A DNA stretch of 64,000 nucleotides, from the NCBI RefSeq assembly GCF_050942425.1, contig NZ_CP192063.1, forward strand, positions 5,022,001 through 5,086,000, written 5' to 3'. The stretch comes from Actinoallomurus sp050942425. GTDB taxonomy: Bacteria > Actinomycetota > Actinomycetes > Streptosporangiales > Streptosporangiaceae. The notes beneath the pieces are model-generated. The model searched no databases and was not told where the DNA came from. It saw only the letters and a program-made list of their open reading frames with translations. A program made the position numbers and the translations under genes. Every line of letters begins with the position of its first letter. Within the stretch, counting starts at the first letter, position 1. This document shows positions 24,941 through 36,995 of this stretch, in pieces.

Positions 24941-25762
24941 TTATGCCCGGAAGGCGTCGGCGTGGTCGCGCGCCCAGGTGGCGAAGGTGCGCGCGGGGTG
25001 GCCGGTCAGCTCCCGCACGGCCTGAGTGAGCTCGACGGGGACGCCGTCGTTGGACGCCCACCAGTCCAGGAGGGAGTCGGCGAAGGCGGCCGGGACGTGC
25101 TCGGCCATCTCCTCCTTCCACTCCTCCCGGGTGACCTTCCGGAAGCGGATCGGCCGGCCGGTCTCCCGGCTCAGGATGTCGATCTGCTCGGCGAAGGTGA
25201 GCGACTCCGGACCGGTCAGGGTGTACGGGCGGCCGCCCAGGCCGGGGTCGGTGAGCACGGCCAGGGCGGCCTCGGCGACGTCGGCCTCGTGGATCGAGTC
25301 GTTGTGGGAGCCGGGGAAGGGCAGGCTGATCGGCCGGCCCGACCGCAGGCTCCAGCTCCAGGCCAGCGCGTTGCTCGCGAACGCGCCGGGGCGCAGCGAC
25401 GTCGCACGGATGGAGGAGGCGGTCAGGGCCCGCTCCACGTCCAGGTGGTTCTTGGCCACCGTGCTGTCGTCGGCGTTCGGGGCGAGGACCGCGGAGGAGG
25501 ACAGCAGCACGATGTGCTCGACGCCCGCCCCGGTGGCCTCCTCGACGAACGCGCCGATGTGGGACGGCGAGGCGTACAGGAAGACCGAGGTCACGCCCTT
25601 CAGGGCGGCGGCGAAGGTGGACGGGTCGGTCAGGTCGCAGCGGATCGTGTCCGGGCTCTCGGGGGTGCTGGAGGCCGCGCGGACGGCGAGCCCCCGCTCC
25701 TCCAGCAGGGCGATGAGGTGCCGGGCGACGGCGCCGCGGCTTCCGGTGACGAGGACGGTCAT
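24941..25762 (-). CDS. NmrA-like NAD(P)-binding protein
   Basis: 273 residues. N-terminal TVLVTGSRGAVARHLIALL dinucleotide motif, DLTDPSTFAAALKGVTSVFLY and HIVLLSSSAV. The NmrA/QOR2-like C-terminal part contains RPGAFASNALAW, IHEADVAEAALAVL and PYTLTGPESLTFAEQI. These proteins sense NAD(P) redox state or reduce quinones and enones. It is divergent from the MarR gene with a 94-bp shared control region, so the MarR protein is its likely regulator. Confidence 0.88.
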   Translation of the reverse strand: MTVLVTGSRGAVARHLIALLEERGLAVRAASSTPESPDTIRCDLTDPSTFAAALKGVTSVFLYASPSHIGAFVEEATGAGVEHIVLLSSSAVLAPNADDSTVAKNHLDVERALTASSIRATSLRPGAFASNALAWSWSLRSGRPISLPFPGSHNDSIHEADVAEAALAVLTDPGLGGRPYTLTGPESLTFAEQIDILSRETGRPIRFRKVTREEWKEEMAEHVPAAFADSLLDWWASNDGVPVELTQAVRELTGHPARTFATWARDHADAFRA

Positions 25763-25784
25763 GGAGATTATTCCTTTCGCATAT

Positions 25785-25830
25785 ACTTTGTCACGCGGAT
25801 TCTGTGTGACGAAGTATCTTCGTGACGAAG
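25785..25830. promoter_or_regulatory. Probable MarR operator
   Basis: ACTTTGTCAC (25785-25794) faces GTGACGAAGT (25806-25815) as a dyad with nine of ten pairs. GTGACGAAG is repeated at 25822-25830, and CGAAG-TAT-CTTCG (25811-25823) forms a second dyad. All lie between the divergent starts at 25762 and 25857. Confidence 0.6.
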
Positions 25831-25856
25831 GTAAATTTGAGGCATGGAGGTGCCGG

Positions 25857-26324
25857 GTGTCAAACCGGGCGGAGTTGCTCGCGCGTGTCGTGGGGGAGAG
25901 CCAGCGGCACTATGCCGCGTACACGCTGTTCAATCAGGCGATGGCCGACCGGATCGGGCTGCACCCCACCGACGTGCAGTGCATCGCGCTGCTCGACCTG
26001 GAGCCCGGGCCGGTGACCACCGGGGAGATCGCCCGGCTCACCGGCCTGGCGTCAGGATCCGCGTCCCGGCTGGTCGACCGCCTGGAGAAGGCCGGCTTCG
26101 TGCAGCGGCAGCCCGATCCGAACGACCGCCGACGGGCCCTCGTCGCTCTCGCCCCCGACGCGGCCGCCCGGATCGCGGAGGCGTGGGAGACGCCGGGACA
26201 GGCGTTCGGTGCGGTGCTCGAGCGCTACACCGACGAGCAGCTGGAGATCATCGTCGACTATCTCCGCCAGGCCGCCGACGTGGGCCGCGACCAGGCCCGC
26301 CGTCTCACCACCGAGACACCGTAG
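25857..26324 (+). CDS. MarR family transcriptional regulator
   Basis: 155 residues from GTG 25857, six bases after a GGAGG. Winged helix with TGEIARLTGLASGSASRLVDRLEKAGFVQRQPDPNDRRRALVAL, flanked by N- and C-terminal dimer helices. It very likely represses the divergent NmrA-like gene and itself through the repeated GTGACGAAG sites between them. Confidence 0.92.
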   Translation: MSNRAELLARVVGESQRHYAAYTLFNQAMADRIGLHPTDVQCIALLDLEPGPVTTGEIARLTGLASGSASRLVDRLEKAGFVQRQPDPNDRRRALVALAPDAAARIAEAWETPGQAFGAVLERYTDEQLEIIVDYLRQAADVGRDQARRLTTETP

Positions 26325-26358
26325 GCCGCGTCCGGCGGATCTCCGTCCCGCTCGCAAG

Positions 26359-26405
26359 GGACGGCCCCGCCGGACACGCCCTGGCCGCGCCCGGCGGGGC
26401 CGTCC
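26359..26405. terminator. Long hairpin terminator
   Basis: Perfect 15-bp stem GGACGGCCCCGCCGG (26359-26373) / CCGGCGGGGCCGTCC (26391-26405) between the convergent MarR and GH92 genes. Confidence 0.8.
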
Positions 26406-26432
26406 GTCACCGAACAGCGCCCCGCCGTGCGC

Positions 26433-26464
26433 GGAGTGCGGGGCGGGCGGGCACCCCGCACTCC
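26433..26464. terminator. Second hairpin terminator
   Basis: Perfect 11-bp stem GGAGTGCGGGG / CCCCGCACTCC with a ten-base loop, ten bases before the GH92 stop. It probably serves the minus strand. Confidence 0.7.
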
Positions 26465-26474
26465 ACTCCGTGCC

Positions 26475-29225
26475 TCAGCCCGGCAGCGTCCACTGCTGGG
26501 CGGCGGTCTTGTTACAGCCGTAGATCTGCAGCTGGGTGCCGTCCGTGGTGCTGCTGTTCGGATCGTCGAGGCACTTGCCCGATTCCGGGTTGGTCAGTGC
26601 CTTGTTCGCCGTGTCGTAGGTCCACTGCTGCGCGCCGGAGGTGTTGCAGTCCCAGAGCTGGACCTTCGTGCCGTCGGCGGTGCCGCTGTGGTCGACGTCC
26701 AGGCACTTGCCGAAGGCCGTCAGCGTGCCGTCGCCCTGCACCGTCCACTGCTGCGCGTTGGAGTTGTTGCAGCCGTAGATCTGGACGTGCGCGCCGTTGG
26801 CCGCGGAGCTGTTCGCCACGTCGACGCACTTCCCGGCGATGCCGGAGGTGATCGGGCCGGTCCGGGTGGTCGTGCCTCCGGTGCCCGGGTAGGACGGGGG
26901 AGCCGACGAGGCGGAGGTCGCCCACGAGGTGTTCGCCGTCGTGCCGAGCGTCAGGCTGAGCGTCCCGCCGCCGGTCGCGGCCGAGGCGGGCAGGTAGGCG
27001 TTGTTCCAGTCGCCGCCGTTCCAGGTGGCGCTCTGCACGTACGGCACATCCGTCGCGGCCTGCGGCGCGTTGATGGTCAGTTTGTTGCCCGTGCTGAGGG
27101 TGATGACGACCTGGGTGAACAGCGGGCTGCCGAGCGCCAGGTCGGCCGTGCCCGGCGTTTCGGGGAACATCCCCATCGCCGACCAGACGTACCAGGCGCT
27201 CATCGTGCCGAGGTCGTCGTTGCCGACGCCCCACCCGGTCGGGGAATCCGGCCACAGCTTGTTCTGCACGTTCCGGATGACCTCCTGCGTACGCCACGGC
27301 CGGCCCACGTAGTCGTACTCCCACGGCAGTTCGACGCTCGGCTCGTTGCCGAGGTCGGCGTGGTCGCCGCCGCTGCCGTCGTACGCCGCCAGCACGTGGT
27401 CGAGGTAGCTCACCATCCCGGCGTTGCCGCCCTTCGCGTCGGCGAGGCCGCGGACGTTGAAGGGCACCATCCCGGTGTACTGCCACGACGTGCCCTCGAC
27501 CATCTCGGTGCCGCTCGTCGCGGAGAAACCGCCCGCCCACGGCCCGCTGGCCGTACGCGGCTGCATGAAGCCGCTGGAGGTGTTCAGCAGGTTCTTCCAG
27601 TTCTGGGCGCGGTCGACGAACTTCTTCTGGTTCGCCGTGTCACCGAGCGCACCGGCGAACGCCCCGAGCGCGAAGTCGGCCGTGTCGTACTCCAGGGTCG
27701 TCGAGACGGACCCGTAGTAGTTGCAGCAGCCGTACGTCCCGTCGCTGGGCAGGTAGCCGATGCTCGAGAGGTAGTTCAGGCCGGGCCGGTCGTTGTTCGT
27801 GACGGTGGCCTGGTGGACCATCGCGTTCTTCGCCGCGGTCGTGTCGAAGTCCCGGCCGCCGAAGGCGTAGATGTCGGCGATGATCGAGGCCGCCGGGTCG
27901 CCGACCATGACGTAGGACTCGCCGTTGGCCTGCGCCCACTTCGGCAGCTGACCGCCCTGCGCGTAGTCGTTGACCGCCGATTGCGCCACGTCGCTCGCCT
28001 GCGTCGGCGCGATCATGCCGATGAGCTGGGCTTGGCTGCGGTAGATGTCCCAGCCGGAGTAGTTGGCGTACTGCGCGTGCCCGGAGGCGGCGGTGTGCAC
28101 GGTGTTGTCGAACCCCATGTACTGGCCGTTCGCGTCGCTGAACACGTTGGGATGCAGCAGCGCGTGGTAGAGCGACGTGTAGAAGACGTGCTGCTGCGCG
28201 GTGGTGCCGCCGGCCGTCTGGATCTTGCCGAGCATGGTGTTCCAGGCGTTGTGCGCCGCCGTACGGGTGCCGTCGAAGTCGAAGTTCGGCACCTCGCCGT
28301 CCCGGTTCGCCTTCGCGTTCGCGTCGGAGGTGTACGAGACCCCGACCCGGGCGGTCACCACGTGGTTCGCGGTCGTGTCGAAGGTCAGGTATCCGCCGTT
28401 CGGGGCGGCCAGCGGTGCCGCCGCGGTCCCCGCCGTGCCGTGCAGGCGGGGCTGGTTGGGCCGGTCCGCCGCGTGCGGTGACACGGCCGTGCGGGTGGCG
28501 TGCGCGGTCGACTTCTGGGCCAGCCGCCCGGCTCCGGCCCGCACGCCGGACGCGAGCCAGGTCCCGGTGCTGAACGGGTGGTCGAAGGCCACCGAGAAGT
28601 GCAGCGTGTAGGCGTTGCCGGCACCGCAGAACCGGCCGCTGGTCACCGAGCCGACGACCTCGGTGTTGCCGACGGTCTGCCAGGTCGTCGCGGAGTCGCC
28701 GTTCTGGCTGCCGGTCAGCTTGAACAGCAGGTTCGCCTGGGTGGTGGACGGGAAGGTGAAGCGGCCGACGCCGCCTCGCGTCGTGGTGGTCAGCTCGGTC
28801 TTGACGCCGTTGCCGAGCGTCACGCCGTAGTACCCGGGGGACGCCGACTCGTTCGCGTGCGAGTACGCCGAACTGGCCGAGTCGGGGGAGGTGACCGCGC
28901 CGGTCGTGGGCATGATCGGCACGTCACCGTACGCGCCGCAGCCCGGTCCGGCCATGTGGGTCAGGCTGAACCCGGTGATCGTGGAACTGTTGTAGGAGTA
29001 ACCGCCGCCCAGGGCTCGGCTGGCGGTGTCGGGACTCCACTGCAGCATGCCGAACGGGACGTCGGCGCCGGGGAAGTCATTGCCTCCGTTGGTCGTGCCG
29101 AGGAGCGGGTTGACGAGGGAGGCCGGGTCGGAGACGAGCGTGGCGGCGCTCGCCGGGGCGGGGAGAAGCACGCCCACCACCAGAAGACAGGGCAGGAGGA
29201 CGCGCAGGGGGCGGAGGAGTCTCAT
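26475..29225 (-). CDS. Secreted GH92 alpha-mannosidase with C-terminal ricin-type lectin
   Basis: 916 residues. Signal peptide (1-28, ending ...APASAA). GH92 N-terminal beta domain with VNPLLGTTNGGNDFPGADVPFG and the catalytic (alpha/alpha)6 part. The catalytic part has ESYVMVGDPAASIIADIYAFGG and GNDDLGTMSAWYVWSAMGMFPETPG. After a Gly/Thr linker comes a ricin B lectin domain (about 790-916), three repeats each ending in QQWT. GH92 enzymes are calcium-dependent exo-alpha-mannosidases, mostly acting on alpha-1,2 or 1,3 mannose of fungal or yeast glycans. The start is ATG 29225. Confidence 0.93.
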   Translation of the reverse strand: MRLLRPLRVLLPCLLVVGVLLPAPASAATLVSDPASLVNPLLGTTNGGNDFPGADVPFGMLQWSPDTASRALGGGYSYNSSTITGFSLTHMAGPGCGAYGDVPIMPTTGAVTSPDSASSAYSHANESASPGYYGVTLGNGVKTELTTTTRGGVGRFTFPSTTQANLLFKLTGSQNGDSATTWQTVGNTEVVGSVTSGRFCGAGNAYTLHFSVAFDHPFSTGTWLASGVRAGAGRLAQKSTAHATRTAVSPHAADRPNQPRLHGTAGTAAAPLAAPNGGYLTFDTTANHVVTARVGVSYTSDANAKANRDGEVPNFDFDGTRTAAHNAWNTMLGKIQTAGGTTAQQHVFYTSLYHALLHPNVFSDANGQYMGFDNTVHTAASGHAQYANYSGWDIYRSQAQLIGMIAPTQASDVAQSAVNDYAQGGQLPKWAQANGESYVMVGDPAASIIADIYAFGGRDFDTTAAKNAMVHQATVTNNDRPGLNYLSSIGYLPSDGTYGCCNYYGSVSTTLEYDTADFALGAFAGALGDTANQKKFVDRAQNWKNLLNTSSGFMQPRTASGPWAGGFSATSGTEMVEGTSWQYTGMVPFNVRGLADAKGGNAGMVSYLDHVLAAYDGSGGDHADLGNEPSVELPWEYDYVGRPWRTQEVIRNVQNKLWPDSPTGWGVGNDDLGTMSAWYVWSAMGMFPETPGTADLALGSPLFTQVVITLSTGNKLTINAPQAATDVPYVQSATWNGGDWNNAYLPASAATGGGTLSLTLGTTANTSWATSASSAPPSYPGTGGTTTRTGPITSGIAGKCVDVANSSAANGAHVQIYGCNNSNAQQWTVQGDGTLTAFGKCLDVDHSGTADGTKVQLWDCNTSGAQQWTYDTANKALTNPESGKCLDDPNSSTTDGTQLQIYGCNKTAAQQWTLPG

Positions 29226-29427
29226 TTCTGACCGCCGTTTCGCGGGGGATCAGGGCGGATGACAACGTTGTCGAGTGGTTCTTATGTCGCCATTTCTGGC
29301 AAGTCAATACCTTTGTCAGCAGTCGGCCACCCGGGTCGGCTCGGCGTGCGTCACCGTCCGGGCACCGCCTCGAAACCCGGTGTCCATCTTTCACGGCGTC
29401 AGATCTTGATACGCTCGATCTCATAGG

Positions 29428-29510
29428 CCGAGAGGCGCTGCAACGGGCTCAGGCCCGCCACGCTCGGCCGCCATCGATGTTCGCAAGGGCGCCTCCCAGT
29501 AAACGGGAGG
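29428..29510 (+). ncRNA. S-adenosylhomocysteine (SAH) riboswitch
   Basis: Leader of metH. P1 pairs CCGAG (29428-29432) with CTCGG (29463-29467). An internal hairpin CGGGC-TCAG-GCCCG (29444-29457) fits the SAH aptamer layout, as does the conserved GAGGCGCTGCAAC strand. GAGGCGC (29432-29438) is perfectly complementary to GCGCCTC (29489-29495), giving the H-type pseudoknot. CCTCCC (29492-29497) can instead pair with GGGAGG (29505-29510), which is the metH ribosome site. SAH binding should favour the pseudoknot, release the ribosome site and turn metH on. The class is known in front of SAH-recycling and metH genes. The switch mechanism is read from the pairing. Confidence 0.88.
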
Positions 29511-29515
29511 TGTCG

Positions 29516-33157
<3,642 letters not shown>

Positions 33158-33158
33158 G

Positions 33159-33188
33159 GGAGGACCTCAGGGGATCCTGAGGTCCTCC
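33159..33188 (+). terminator. metH terminator
   Basis: Perfect 13-bp stem GGAGGACCTCAGG / CCTGAGGTCCTCC with a GGAT loop, two bases after the stop codon. Confidence 0.85.
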
Positions 33189-33331
33189 TGGTCAGTGCCC
33201 ATGATCCGGACCGACCCCTGACGGCATCGGGCCGCCGGGCGCCGGTCCGGATCGGCTGGGCGCGGGTACCGGTGTGCTCTCGATACCGTGGTCGCTCGCG
33301 ATCTTGACGACCACGGGTCCAAGGAGTTCCC

Positions 33332-34546
33332 ATCGCCTCGCCACGCAGCCTCGTCTTCTCGGCGTTCACGGCATTTGCCGCCTTCGGTGCTTTTTGGGGC
33401 GTCTGGGGTGCCTCGGTGCCCCGGGTGCAGGACCAGGCCGGGGTCGACGACGGCGAACTCGGGTTCGCGCTGCTCTTCGTCGGCGCGGGCGCTCTTCCGG
33501 CCATGCTGCTGGTGGGCAGGGCCCTCGACCGCTGGGGGCTGAAGGTCGCCGCCGGCGTCATCGCCCTGCTCGGCATTGTGGGAGCCGTACTGGCGCTGAC
33601 GGCGGTGAACCTGCCGAGCCTGTGCGCCGGGCTGGCCGTCGCCGGAGCGACGAGCGGCGCGGCCGACGTGGCCATGAACGCGGTGGCCGGACGGGCCGAG
33701 AAGATCGCCGGACGGCCGGTCATCACCCACGCCCACGGCACGTTCTCCGCCCTCGTCGTGCTCGCCAGCCTCGGCACGGGGGCCGCCTCCGCCGCGTCCT
33801 GGCCGCTCGCCGTGCCGTTCATCGCGATGGCCGCCGTCGCCGTCGTCGCGGGCGCGGCCCTCCTCCGGACGCTGCCGCCGAACACCGCCGGCCACGATGA
33901 GGCCGACGCGGGCACCGGCCCGGCAGAGGCGTCGTCCACCGCCCGATCCCGTTACCTTCCCCTGCTTCTCGTGGGGGTCCTGGGCACGCTCGCCTTCGCG
34001 AGCGAGAACGCCCACCAGAGCTGGAGCGCCGTCTTCGCCCAGGACGAACTGCATGCCGGGGCGTGGCTCACCACGGTGGCCCCTGCCGTCTTCGCCGGAA
34101 CCGTCGCGATCACACGCTTCTCGATCGGCGGACTCAAAGACGGCCACGCGCGGACCGTCGTCCTGACCGGCGCGCTCGCCGCCGCACTCGGAGCGCTGAT
34201 CATCGCGGCCGCCCCCACCCTGCTGGTGGCCGCGCTGGGGCTCGTCCTGGGCGGAGCGGGGACCGCCGTGCTGTTCCCGACCCTCCTCGGCATCGTGTCG
34301 CGTGACGTCGACGAGGCGTACCGGGGCCGTGCGACGTCGATCGTCGGCACGGTCTCGTACCTGGGCTTCCTTCTCAGCCCGGTCTACGTCGGCCTGTGGG
34401 CCGACGCCGTCGGGCTCCGCGGGGCCATGGTCGCGGTCGCGGCCCTCGGCGTCGCCCTGTTCGTCCTGGTGCCACCGCTGCTCCGCCTCGGTGGCTTCGC
34501 CGGCAGGAGGACCGCGCGAACATCACCGGGCCGTGTGGACGCATGA
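33332..34546 (+). CDS. MFS transporter, apparent ATC start
   Basis: 404 residues if read from ATC 33332. About 12 transmembrane helices of the MFS kind (GRALDRWG loop, DVAMNAVAGRAEKIAGRPVITHAHGTFS, GGLKDGHAR). Members of this group often carry sugars or act as exporters; the substrate is unknown. No ATG, GTG or TTG lies in frame between the stop at 33305 and GTG 33416. Starting at 33416 would remove the whole first helix (SLVFSAFTAFAAFGAFWGVWG). A perfect AAGGAG at 33321-33326 sits five bases before ATC 33332. Either ATC is used or an ATG was lost by a point change. Confidence 0.8.
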   Translation: MASPRSLVFSAFTAFAAFGAFWGVWGASVPRVQDQAGVDDGELGFALLFVGAGALPAMLLVGRALDRWGLKVAAGVIALLGIVGAVLALTAVNLPSLCAGLAVAGATSGAADVAMNAVAGRAEKIAGRPVITHAHGTFSALVVLASLGTGAASAASWPLAVPFIAMAAVAVVAGAALLRTLPPNTAGHDEADAGTGPAEASSTARSRYLPLLLVGVLGTLAFASENAHQSWSAVFAQDELHAGAWLTTVAPAVFAGTVAITRFSIGGLKDGHARTVVLTGALAAALGALIIAAAPTLLVAALGLVLGGAGTAVLFPTLLGIVSRDVDEAYRGRATSIVGTVSYLGFLLSPVYVGLWADAVGLRGAMVAVAALGVALFVLVPPLLRLGGFAGRRTARTSPGRVDA

Positions 34547-34600
34547 CGACGCCTGCTGGAGGCCAGAGGCCGCGCTAGGAGGGCTTTCGGCGCACGAAGT

Positions 34601-34644
34601 GGGCGCCGGAGCCGACACATGGGGGCATGTCGGCTCCGGCGCCC
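34601..34644. terminator. Strong bidirectional terminator
   Basis: Perfect 17-bp stem GGGCGCCGGAGCCGACA (34601-34617) / TGTCGGCTCCGGCGCCC (34628-34644), ten-base loop, between convergent MFS and DUF5999 genes. Confidence 0.85.
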
Positions 34645-34750
34645 ATTGGGGGGACCCGGGGGGTTCGGGTGGCTCCGTCACGAGGCTCACGCGGCGGCTC
34701 GGGGCCTGCCGAGGGCCGTGTCGTCGCGCGTTCGCGGCGGCGCGTGCGGG

Positions 34751-34948
34751 CTATGCGGCCACGGGTTCGAACATGTCGTCGTGGATGGGGACACTGCGGC
34801 CGTCGGGCAGCAGCTCGCCGGTGTCGTCGAAGACGATGACGCCGTTGCAGAGCAGACCCCAGCCCTGCTCGGCGTGGTACGTGACGAGGCGGGCTGCGTC
34901 GTGATCGGGAGCGTCCGCGGACGGGCACTTCGGTCGGTGCTGGCACAT
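34751..34948 (-). CDS. DUF5999 small protein
   Basis: 65 residues. N-terminal MCQHRPKCPSADAPDHDAARLV, middle EQGWGLLCNGVIVFDDTGELLPDG. This pattern (two early cysteines and a third in LLCNG) is that of a small actinobacterial family of unknown function, DUF5999. Cys and His residues at the N-terminus could bind metal. It is monocistronic and diverges from the HAD hydrolase gene. Confidence 0.85.
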   Translation of the reverse strand: MCQHRPKCPSADAPDHDAARLVTYHAEQGWGLLCNGVIVFDDTGELLPDGRSVPIHDDMFEPVAA

Positions 34949-35060
34949 TGCGGATCTCCCCCTTCTGGCTGGTCGTGGTGTACCTCTTCCAGTTACAAGA
35001 ATGCCTCGGATCTGACGGCTGCGAAGTGGGACAAATACCTGCGTGGGTACCCGAACCGCC

Positions 35061-35078
35061 GCCTACGTATACGTAGGC
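35061..35078. promoter_or_regulatory. Perfect 18-bp palindrome in a divergent promoter
   Basis: GCCTACGTA followed by TACGTAGGC, 51 bp upstream of the HAD-hydrolase start codon and about 110 bp upstream of the DUF5999 start. The size and symmetry fit an operator for a dimeric regulator; no regulator gene is adjacent. Confidence 0.55.
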
Positions 35079-35129
35079 CGGTCCGATCCTCGGTCTCAGC
35101 CGTGGCCACTGAGGCTGGAGGGGGCCGAG

Positions 35130-35852
35130 GTGCCTGCGGGCCGCCGCCCCTATGCTGTCGCCGTGGACGAACTGGCGGACGCCCGCGTGGAAGCTGTTCT
35201 GTTCGACTTTTCCGGCACGCTGTTCGACGACACCGGGGTGCTGGACCCGGCGGCCCTCGTCGCGACGGCCGCCCGCCACGGCGTCGAACTCGACCAGGTC
35301 ATGGCCGCCGACGTCATCCGGCGGACCCTGCGCCACGTCGACTCGCCCGAGGGCTTCGCGGCGCGGGAGGGAAGCGACCTTTCCCCGGAGGCGCACCGGG
35401 CGGTGTGGACCAGGTTGATCGCCGAGGCCGGGCCGTTCGGGCCCGACCTGGTCGCGGCGCTCTACGCGTGCCTGACCGCCCCGGAGGCGTGGCTGCCGTA
35501 CCCGGACACCGTGCCGGTGCTGCGCGCCCTGCGGGACTCCGGCGTCCGCACCGGGGTGCTCAGCAACATCGGCTGGGACATCCGGCCGGCGTTCGCGCGG
35601 GTGGGCGCGCTGGAGTCGCTGCACACCGTGGTGCTGTCCTGCGAGCACGGGATGGCCAAGCCGGATCCCGCGCTGTTCGCCGTGGCCTGCGAGCGGCTGG
35701 GCGTCTCCCCGGACCGCGTGCTGTACGTCGGGGACGACCCGGTGAAGGACGGCGCGGCCGTGCGCGCCGGGCTGCCCGTCTACCTGCTGCCCAGCGAGCG
35801 GTCCGTGCGCACGCCGCGGGGGCTCACCGCCGTGCTCCGGCTGGTCCGCTGA
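35130..35852 (+). CDS. HAD-superfamily hydrolase
   Basis: 240 residues. Motif I is FDFSGTLFDD, motif II LSNIG, motif III lysine in HGMAKPDPALF and motif IV YVGDDPVKD. The usual second aspartate of DxD is Ser here, which is common in one HAD-IA subgroup, so phosphatase activity is not certain. GTG 35130 is preferred: GGAGGGGG lies five bases before it. An in-frame GTG at 35163 lacks a ribosome site. It is convergent with the pseudosugar gene arm. By position it could provide the final phosphatase step (as ValO/VldH does for validoxylamine), but this is inference. Confidence 0.82.
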   Translation: MPAGRRPYAVAVDELADARVEAVLFDFSGTLFDDTGVLDPAALVATAARHGVELDQVMAADVIRRTLRHVDSPEGFAAREGSDLSPEAHRAVWTRLIAEAGPFGPDLVAALYACLTAPEAWLPYPDTVPVLRALRDSGVRTGVLSNIGWDIRPAFARVGALESLHTVVLSCEHGMAKPDPALFAVACERLGVSPDRVLYVGDDPVKDGAAVRAGLPVYLLPSERSVRTPRGLTAVLRLVR

Positions 35853-35948
35853 CGGCGCCGGCCGCCGGCCCGGCCGGACTGGCCGCCACAAGTGCGGCGC
35901 ATGAGCACAGATGATGCGAATGGGCACCATGTGGCGCGCAACGGCGGG

Positions 35949-36995
35949 TCAAGGACGGGCCAGCACCTTGCCGAATCGCCGTTCCGCGGCGAGTCGGCTC
36001 AGAGTGGCCGGCAGCTCGGACAGGGACACCTCGGCGATGATCAGCCGCTCGACGCCCAGCCCGTCCGGGGAGTCGGACAGCGCCCGCAGCGCGCGCCGGA
36101 AGTCGTCGGGCGTCGTTCCGTAGCTTCCTCCGACCTGGACCGGTTTGCCGCGCCACTCCGCCGCCTGAACCCGCTCGCCCCGCCGCAGGCGGTCCAGGTC
36201 GCAGGCCAGACCGGGCAGCCGGTCGCCCGCGGCGGTGCCGCCGTAGAGCATGACGAGCCCGTGGCGGTGCGCCAGCCGCAGCGCGTGCTCCAGAAGTTCC
36301 GGCAGCACGAAGCTGGTGGCGACCACCACGATGTCGTGGGCGTCGGAGGACGTCTCGCCCAGGGGCGCGCCGCCGGTCTTGGGGAGCATCCGCCGCGCGG
36401 CGAGGAAGGCCAGCCGGTCGGCGGCACCGTTCACGATCAGGACGCGGGCGCCGGCGGCCTCGGCCAGCCGGGCGATGAGCACGCCGGCCGTTCCCGCGCC
36501 CAGGACACAGACGGTCGCGCCGCGAAGGTCGGAGCCGCCGAGATGGCGGCTGATCATGGTGAGGCAGTGCGCGGCGCACGCGAGCGGCTCGGCGAAGACC
36601 AGGCGGCGTTCCCCGACCCCGGCCGGGGCCGGCGGCAGGGCCCGTACCAGCGCGTCGCCGTCCCCACCCGCCCACATCGAGCGCGCGAAGCCGGTGCTCC
36701 GCAGCACCGGAACGTTCGGATCGAGGCAGACGCGGGCGCCGACCGGCAGGCGGGGAGTCGAACTGCGCGCCACCACGCCGACCAGCTCGTGGCCGAACTG
36801 GCTCGGCCCCGGCCGCCGGCCGGCGATCTCTTTCAGGTCGGAGTTGCAGATCCCGATCAGTGCCGGTTCGACGAGCACCGCCTCCGGTGTGTCCGGGCGG
36901 CGGGGCCGGGCGCGGGACAGCCGTGGCCCGGAGCTCGTCAGCTCCACGCTCAGCGGCGCCGCTCCCCGCGCCGCGGTGTCCGATGCGCCGCTCAC
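35949..36995 (-). CDS. MDR-type zinc alcohol dehydrogenase, pseudosugar cluster
   Basis: 348 residues. Catalytic-zinc residues in GICNSDLKE and FGHELVG, Rossmann motif VCVLGAGTAGVLIARL. The four-cysteine structural-zinc lobe is missing. Medium-chain dehydrogenases of this kind oxidise or reduce polyols and cyclitols. It would fit an oxidation or reduction on the C7 ring, for example reduction to a validone-like ketone or creation of the keto group needed by the aminotransferase. The start GTG overlaps the aminotransferase stop (GTGA), so it is the last gene of a tight four-gene minus-strand operon. Confidence 0.85.
   Translation of the reverse strand: MSGASDTAARGAAPLSVELTSSGPRLSRARPRRPDTPEAVLVEPALIGICNSDLKEIAGRRPGPSQFGHELVGVVARSSTPRLPVGARVCLDPNVPVLRSTGFARSMWAGGDGDALVRALPPAPAGVGERRLVFAEPLACAAHCLTMISRHLGGSDLRGATVCVLGAGTAGVLIARLAEAAGARVLIVNGAADRLAFLAARRMLPKTGGAPLGETSSDAHDIVVVATSFVLPELLEHALRLAHRHGLVMLYGGTAAGDRLPGLACDLDRLRRGERVQAAEWRGKPVQVGGSYGTTPDDFRRALRALSDSPDGLGVERLIIAEVSLSELPATLSRLAAERRFGKVLARP

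Noticed and set aside
26427..28481. A 684-codon open frame opposite the GH92 gene
   Set aside because: No domain or signal; composition is that of an antisense shadow.
33332..34546. MFS gene as a pseudogene
   Set aside because: Apart from the start codon the frame is full length and well formed with a perfect Shine-Dalgarno, so an ATC start or a sequence error is more likely.
34575..35930. A 451-codon minus-strand frame over DUF5999 and the HAD gene
   Set aside because: It overlaps a strong terminator, the DUF5999 gene and the HAD gene, and has no recognisable domain.
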